Source of the DNA: Membranipora membranacea
Lineage: Eukaryota; Bryozoa; Gymnolaemata; Cheilostomatida; Membraniporidae
Direction: 5' to 3'
Length of the DNA stretch: 64,000 nucleotides
Assembly (NCBI GenBank): GCA_914767715.1
Contig: OU612073.1
Span: forward strand, 2,480,001 to 2,544,000
Shown here: positions 57,336 through 64,000 of the stretch, piece by piece
How positions within the stretch are numbered: position 1 is the stretch's first letter
Layout of the letters: each line of letters opens with the position of its first letter
The notes under the pieces: generated by a model
What the model saw: only the letters and a program-made list of their open reading frames with translations
What the model was told of the DNA's origin: nothing
Databases searched by the model: none
Made by a program: the position numbers and the translations under genes

Positions 57336-58374
57336 GTAATTGGGACCTTTGTTGTTGACAGTTTTCAGTCTAGGTGGTTTATCATACTCACTGACAGAGT
57401 TGGTAGTTGGTAGTACTATAGTAGCAGATGTGTGATTAGTTGGCTTTATCAGTTGAGTATTGTCTGACCTGTCTGTCTGTTGTTCTAGCCTGTATATCCT
57501 TACCGCGAGTAAGTTCTGTGAGGGCGTGATGAGATCAATGTAGTCCCAGTCTTAAGGCGCTGATACATGTGTCAAATAGGTTGAGTATTAGATGGATGAG
57601 ATCTTTGGACTATTTGATAGCTGTGCCTGGCATGTTATCAAATTTGCCAGTTTTCCGGGTCGTTCCCATTAACTGGTGAGCCGCCATTGCCAAGGATCAT
57701 ACTATCATACTTGATCTAACATTTAGTTGGCTATCCATACTTTATATCTCAATTTTATCTTGAATAAATAGTAACAAACATGGAAAATCTTTGGATAATA
57801 TTAGATTGTTTAATGCTACCCCAAAGTCATGATATTATCATATAAAAAGTTTGATTGAAAACCCATACCAAATGTTGGTATCGTGAACCACATAATTGTT
57901 TATAACTTACCACACAATTTCACTGATATTTGGCTTATATAAGATAAAAAACAAGGATAACAAAATCTTCATATTGGATTTTGGAAAGGCACTGCAACAT
58001 CATGTATAACATTTAGGGCATAAAAAAATAAAGGCTATATGAAGCAATATCATGTTCCGTAAGTAAAATCTGAATTTAGTAATAGGTTCTGCATGATCCC
58101 CTATTACAGACTGCTCCCTTTTTGCTGAGGACCAAAAAAAAATTGAACCAATCCTTTTCTTTGGCTAGCAAGGTAAGGGCGTTATGTCTGGCAGGTTGGG
58201 GTTGCTATGCCTACCACGTTGGGGGGCATTATGTCTTGCAGGTCTTCTATTGTACAGGCTGTTAGGCTGTTGGACTTGATATAATATTTAAGTCATGTGG
58301 AGATGATCAGATTAGACCATTGTGTTGGTGAGTCGATAGCTCAACATTTCAGATTTGTTCACATAGCCGCAATG

Positions 58375-58380
58375 TTTATT
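58375..58380 (-). terminator. AATAAA on the minus strand after the receptor stop
   Basis: The hexamer lies about 110 bases past the stop codon; a plausible polyadenylation signal. Confidence 0.4.
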
Positions 58381-58489
58381 TTCTCTCGATATCCTCCTAA
58401 TCTCTCATCGATTCCAGCTCACAAAGTCTGTAATCCGTCATCCTGAGTTAAGGGTGACAGGGAAATATTTAAAACTTTGTCACTGTGCT

Positions 58490-61400
58490 TCATGTGAAAG
58501 AGGTATCTGTGGTCATAGATTTCAGCGCTTGGGATGCTTCCATATCCTCGATGTGGCCTGCGTGCCCGTTCATACTCGGTAGTTTTACGGGCTTCTCAGA
58601 CGGCCCCCAGCACTTCATTGCAAATCTGCACTCTTCAGTAATCTCTGAGCAAAGGGTTTGCTGTAACAAAAAAACAATAAAAGAATATGAGTAGTTGTTA
58701 ATTTTCTGACACAAATCTCAACTTGAACCACAAGTTGAGCAAATCTTATCTATTCTCGTTACAACTGTCCTGGTTTTTTTGGATAACCTCAGTCAGCTAA
58801 GCTTGTCAAATAGATACTTCACGCTTCTATTCGGCAGCACCTTCATGTTTGTTAAACCCATAGAGTATAATGACTCTATGATTAAACAACCCATCAGGTA
58901 AAAGGAGTCGTCTGTCTTCGTTGAAAGTTAAAATCCATCTGCAATACCACTGTGCTGTGACAAATCACGCTAGATAGGGATAAGACCAAAAGCAGCCCCT
59001 GGGCCAGAACTTTAAGTTGGGAGTGCAGTCTGTTCCTGATCTCAATATTGCTGGGTCTGACATACGATGACCGCTCTTTCTATCCCAAAAAAACAGGCAC
59101 TGTGCTTCATGATACACTCTCTCGTCATTCTTACCTTGTCAGTTTTACTATTGACGAAAGCGTTGACAAGGAATTCTATCAGAGCTATGAGTAATGCTAA
59201 AGCTAATCCGCCGATTAGAAATACGAAAACACCTCCCAGGTTGTTCATGCCTAGCTGAGAGGCGTTGGAAGATGACTTGGACTCGTCCGTGGTGTCACAA
59301 GTCGTCTGATCAACCTGGAAAACAAACACAAGAAAATCAATGAGATATCTTGAGTACATTTACTCAACATCTTAGGTACAGAGAGGGTGTTTGACATTAT
59401 CTTTTACTGAATATTAGATTTCCTCTGTGTAGTAACGCGCTGTAAGTCATGTTTACAAGAATGCCGTCTACTGTGGCTGTTTGGTGAGAAGTAAGTACAG
59501 AGAAAGAAAGGTGTTTATTTATTGTGGTGGATTATCTTAGTCTCCATAGATGGCATGTCAACAGGCGGCTTTGACAACTTCTCTGACATTGAACAAAACC
59601 AGTTCTGATAAAGTTCCCAAACCACAATAGACAACAAATTATTCTATAAAAAAATGTTGCAAAGTTAAGCGGACAATCTATGAACAGAAGACACTATATT
59701 AAGCTTTGAATTGCTCTGCTGCTGCTGTAGCAGGCAAACAAACAGCTATCCTAATTTACTTATTTATTGAGGTTTTCTAAAAGTTTTAAATTAAATAATA
59801 TCAACTCGGATCGAGTTTTATCCAGTATCTTCTCCGTATCCAGGCCCATTAGCAGGGTGAAACCCTGTCATAAAATGAACCGGTCACTTCAGGTTCTTGG
59901 TTTAATTAGAGCAACCAAAAATCTTTCTGAGATGATTTCCGGGAGATCTATAACTCATATCTAAACCTTATTTCATTCTATAGTCCAAATATTCAAAGTT
60001 CAGCTTTTCAACACGGTCACATCATTGCCCATCTTATCTGTTTCATCCCAGGAGAAAGATAGTTGTAGGAGACATAACATGTAGAACAAAGATCTAACAA
60101 ATCTGAAAACTGCAAAGCAGTCAAAAGCATCCACTTCTTATAAATGTAAAAAACACACTAATAACATGATATATTAATGCATGTATATCTCTGATCGATA
60201 GACCCATGATCTGATTGACAATGTCAGAAGGAATTTGGTGTGACGACCCGAGGTCAGATTGAAGAATAAGGGGTTGTTACAGTTAGGTACTTAGACTAAA
60301 TAGACTCAGAGTCAATTTAGTCTAAGTACCTAACTGTAACAACCCCTTATTCTATAATCTGACCTCGGGTCATCACACCAAATTCCTTTTGAGATCGTCA
60401 ATTAGATCAGAGATGCACATGATAGATAATATTGTGATCTCGATGTCAGTGTGAGCATATAGTTCAGCAGGTAATACTAAAATATATATGTCTATTTGAC
60501 ATTAAGCCATTATCTATAAGTCTTACATCACAGCAACGGTTGTGTCCCTGTAGTTGTGGAGGAAAGATGAACACAGTGAGATAAATAAAACTGGATGGAA
60601 ATCACACGTCTATAAAACGATCATACATAAGGGTGCTTTTGCTCACCGACAGTTTCGAGTATACTTTCTGAAGATCGATATTAAAGTTTGAAGTTTTATA
60701 TCACTTCATTTAAAAACTGAAACTTTGGTTGGAGGCATTTGTGGTACCCCCCTCAATCTATCGAATTACATGCAAAGAACTCACCAACCACATCAACAAC
60801 TCAGAGTTTGGTAAGCACATAATTTCTTTATACGCCACATATTGGCCTAACATAATTTACATCCAAAGGTTTATAAATTGACGGAAATTTTGATAGCATA
60901 AATTAGTCTTAACCTCTGACAGCACATATTTAAGGTTCAATTCAATGGTCCGAATCTTTCGCTTTCACTTTCTTTTTATGAATCGAGAAGGGAAAATCTT
61001 ACCAACTGCTGGCAGCTTTTGAACTTGACAAAAGTTTACAAGGGGTCAGCTGAATGACATAACTGCACTTGTGCACCAATCAAAGATGAGAAATACGTTT
61101 CAGCAACTATATATAAATAGCCATATGCTTGTTCAGAGTCAGACTTGTCCTCCTGATCAATAACCCATAATCCTAATTATATGTCAGGGTTTAGTTCTTG
61201 ATGGAACTGTTTTGTCGCTAAATGAAGATGATACTTACATTCCACCATTTGTTGTAAAGATTTAGAAGTATCTGCATTTCACTTAGATTGAGGATAGCAT
61301 TAGATAGGGCATCTCGATAGGGGGAGTCTTTAGGCACCCCTATACCATAACCTTTACTATCTAGTTCTCCGCCGACCTCCATCAGATCACAGTGCTGGGA

Positions 61401-63798
61401 TAGCTGATACCTCAGAGGTATAGATTCCATCAAGTATGCATATCTGTGTTCAACAAAATATATAGATAGATAATATATTGTATGGTCTAAAAATAGAAAG
61501 ACAAGGAGGAGGTAAATCTCCCAGTCTTGTGACACCTATAAAGCCATGGCTACATGAGCCGATTTTTACATCGACTTGGGGTCACGAGTGGTTAATCGGG
61601 GGATCTGCACGAGTGATTACTCGTGTTAAGTGGACATCGAACTTGTTGGTCTTTTGCCAGAGTGATCTGGACGATCCTCTATGCTGATTGGGTGTCACTA
61701 GATAAAGTTTGATACAGTTTGTCGTCATTGTAGTTGCTACCCCTTCAATAGATAAGCTTACCTGGTAACTGAAATCAACTTGTTCAGCCATCATGATCAT
61801 GTCTTATTTCGCTTAGGACATATTCTAGGACCTTAAGTAGTGATATTCTTTCTACAACTACTATAAAGTTTTGCCGATTTGTATGAGAATAGTTTGAATT
61901 GTCTGATAATAATGCATGGAAAGACGACCTCTGGGAAGTTTTGATTATTGGTAACCTCATTATCTGCCGAGAACTACAAATATTATTGAGCTAGAAATCG
62001 ATAAAACTTACTTGCCAGCCTTTACTTTAGCTATACCCAAATCACTGCCGTTAACAAATACATCAGGATTCTGTGACATAAAATTCCACATCTTCTCATA
62101 GGTGGGGATTTTAGAATTCTGTAAGCAAAAACATACAATGTGATGAATCATTAACATCGATGAGTCTCAAATTATAACAACTTTATCGTACAAATATTTT
62201 TTTACGATTTTAAGGTACTACAATTACCCAACATTGCAGACATTGAGAGAGTAATTCGGACATAGAAGCTGGGCAGACGATTGCTTCTCCCATCCACAGG
62301 CTTGCTAATAATACAACATGTAAAAGTGAATTAGATCAGATTCAGTTGCACGGAAAGCCGCTTCACAAAAATAGCTTTGGGAGCGAGGCTAACTTATTCT
62401 ATCCGCAGTGAACTGTCTAATAGCCAGTGGAATGGCTCTGATTGGCTGTCTGACTGACCAAATAGCAAATCAAAAGAGCCAACATATTGGCTAACTGTTT
62501 ACTAGCTACTCACAGAAATATTCTGTATGAAAATATCAAATATTGAAATAGAACAATTATGAATTATGCAATTATTAGTATTTGAATTTCCTGATATCCA
62601 GATCAAAGAACATTGGGTAATGAATCTAGATGTTAAACCCAGTATGCAGAAATATTTTATTTCCGGACTCACAAATAAAGGGCAGGTAGGTAGAATGAAA
62701 CAGGCATGTATTTTCTTTAGTTTAATGTGCCCATTTTTTAAACCGAAAAAAAGTTAACACTACAGTGTAAGCTGATTAATTCAAACTTTATAATTCAAAA
62801 CTCCTGTTAATTCAGACAAGGAAAATTGGTCCCTTCAGTCAGATCTCAATGCATTATAATGTCACCTAATCCGGACTCTGCTTAATTAGAACAAACTTTT
62901 GTGGTCCCCAGAGGTTTGAATTAAGTGGACTGCACTGTAACAAGAAATGGACATCGAGACGTTCACAAACCTTGAAGAAGCTCATAGTAGATCCGCCGTA
63001 GTAGGCTCCGTATTTGATGGAGGTTTGTTTGGCCAAGTCGTCGGCGTTTTTGATAGGAGCAGTCATCCTGGTAATAGTGAGGAAGGCAGCGAGGTTAGCT
63101 GTGTATGAGGAGATGAGGATCAGAGTAAAGAACCACCAGACACCAGCGATTATCCTAGTGGAGCTGGCCTTCGGTGCAAGCTCACAACCTGTTAAAGAAG
63201 ATTACACTGTTCTTAACAATCTTGCTAGTCTGAGCACTTAGACTACAATCTGGCTAGTGTGAGCACTGACTGAAGTAGGATGTAAAATTAGGCCATTCCC
63301 TCAATTACATATTCTGGTGATAAGAGCTTTGATCTAATGGCTTGGGGGGTTTTTGGTGATGGGAGGTTATCTAGATGGTAGTATTTCTTTGGAGAAGCTT
63401 TATAATTTGCCATAGATAATATGGAGGCAGTCTATTATATGAAGCAAAAATACAAGTTACACCTTATACGACCAGCTGTGTTTTGTGATTGCCAAAGCTA
63501 TCGATTGAATCTACGACAACAAATTTATATTGATTTCACAAATTGAAGTATAACGGTATTCAAATTGATACTACTGTTAAGTCTCACAAAAACATAAAAA
63601 TATGTAAAATATGTGTGTAAGGATATAGAGAGAGCGAAGACAACTGTAAAAGAAAAAAATTGTAAGTTGTCCCCCTTACCTTGCTGCATTAGAGAGCCGA
63701 TGGTGAACCAGAAACTGTTGAGAAGCGTGAAGTCATTCTCCACCATGTCAGACTCAGGGTTACAGGGATGGGGATTCTTCCACTCGTACGGACTGAAT
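58490..63798 (-). CDS. ionotropic glutamate receptor, kainate/AMPA type, 3' part
   Basis: Exons: 63798-63680, 63188-62971, 62118-62012, 61443-61239, 59314-59135, 58660-58490 (TGA 58492-58490); all phases match; 332 residues. Order: extracellular [12 protein letters not shown], re-entrant pore loop ending SLMQQG (Gln at the Q/R site), channel helix M3 with [11 protein letters not shown], ligand-binding S2 half ([19 protein letters not shown], glutamate-contacting [19 protein letters not shown]), M4 ([23 protein letters not shown]) and a short tail SLCSEI-like ([16 protein letters not shown]). The amino-terminal domain, S1 and M1 are outside the window. These are glutamate-gated cation channels of the plasma membrane. 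The [10 protein letters not shown] stretch and S2 are closest to kainate types. All visible ligand and pore residues are kept, so it is probably functional. Confidence 0.93.
60208..60416. mobile_element. palindromic foldback element in a receptor intron
   Basis: Two ~95-bp arms pair almost perfectly over the inner 75 bp (AAGGAATTTGGTGTGA at the outer side, TAGTCTAAGTACC near the centre), with a very small loop (ACTCAGAGT). Pairing fades outward. No coding sense; target duplication not seen. Confidence 0.8.
62763..62937. mobile_element. Tigger/pogo-like MITE
   Basis: Ends CAGTGTAAGC... and ...GCACTG, each next to TA (62761-62762, 62938-62939). Inside are TTAATTCAGAC, TTGGTCCC and GTGGTCCCC, and TAATCCGGAC, the sequence style of pogo/Tigger termini. 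No transposase. Lies in a receptor intron. Confidence 0.7.
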
Positions 63799-64000
63799 CT
63801 GAAACATCAGATAACGCCATACAACTAGCGGGATCTAATGGGCAAATAATTTGCACAAACTGATCTTCAAAATCAAGACATGAAATCTACCACCAGCTTA
63901 TGACGTGTACAATTTGCAATTTACAATTTGATTTATCAGATGGTATATTGCATTCAACCTGGTGTTACTACTAATTGAGCACAGCGTATCCCTCGATCCT

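Overview
This is animal nuclear DNA. It is AT-rich, its genes are split by GT-AG introns of roughly 100 bp to 4 kb, there are no bacterial operons or ribosome binding sites, and it is full of LINEs, an LTR element, SINE-like and foldback elements and microsatellites. The gene set (kainate-type glutamate receptor, MINDY-4-type deubiquitinase, Roco GTPase, caspase) points to a metazoan, probably a marine invertebrate with bilaterian-like genes. I cannot name the phylum from sequence alone.

Layout. 1-7.2 kb: 3' part of a coiled-coil protein gene (+ strand, 10 visible exons), with two apparent single-base frameshifts. 8.9-19.2 kb: a long minus-strand gene that joins, with matching intron phases throughout, leucine-rich repeats, a Roc GTPase, a COR domain and a complete caspase (14 visible exons, at least 1,381 residues). 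This Roco-caspase fusion is the most striking item in the window. 19.2-24.2 kb: no gene seen, one pair of dispersed repeats. 24.16-28.96 kb: a young LTR retrotransposon with apparently identical 877-bp LTRs, a 5-bp target duplication and a single ORF without polymerase. 30.66-35.26 kb: a nearly intact LINE whose ORF1 starts with an RNase H1-type hybrid-binding domain. 36.19-37.53 kb: an inverted-repeat element with arrays of a TTCGTCCC motif and a decayed reverse transcriptase inside. 38.5-38.9 kb: a hAT-like foldback element.

39.4-50.6 kb: a complete 16-exon MINDY-4 (FAM188B) homologue (+, 795 residues) that keeps the catalytic Cys but appears to have Arg in place of the catalytic His. Its introns hold several mobile elements, including a TA-flanked inverted-repeat element with a tRNA-like sequence at its centre. 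51.9-54.2 kb: exons of an unidentified membrane protein (minus). 55.9-57.3 kb: a decayed LINE and a large (CTAT)n array. 58.5-63.8 kb: the 3' half of an ionotropic glutamate receptor gene (minus; pore, M3, S2, M4 and tail), continuing beyond the window.

The genes do not form a pathway. In the Roco-caspase, an LRR sensor and a Roc-COR switch sit in one chain with a protease, an architecture that suggests nucleotide-controlled caspase activation.
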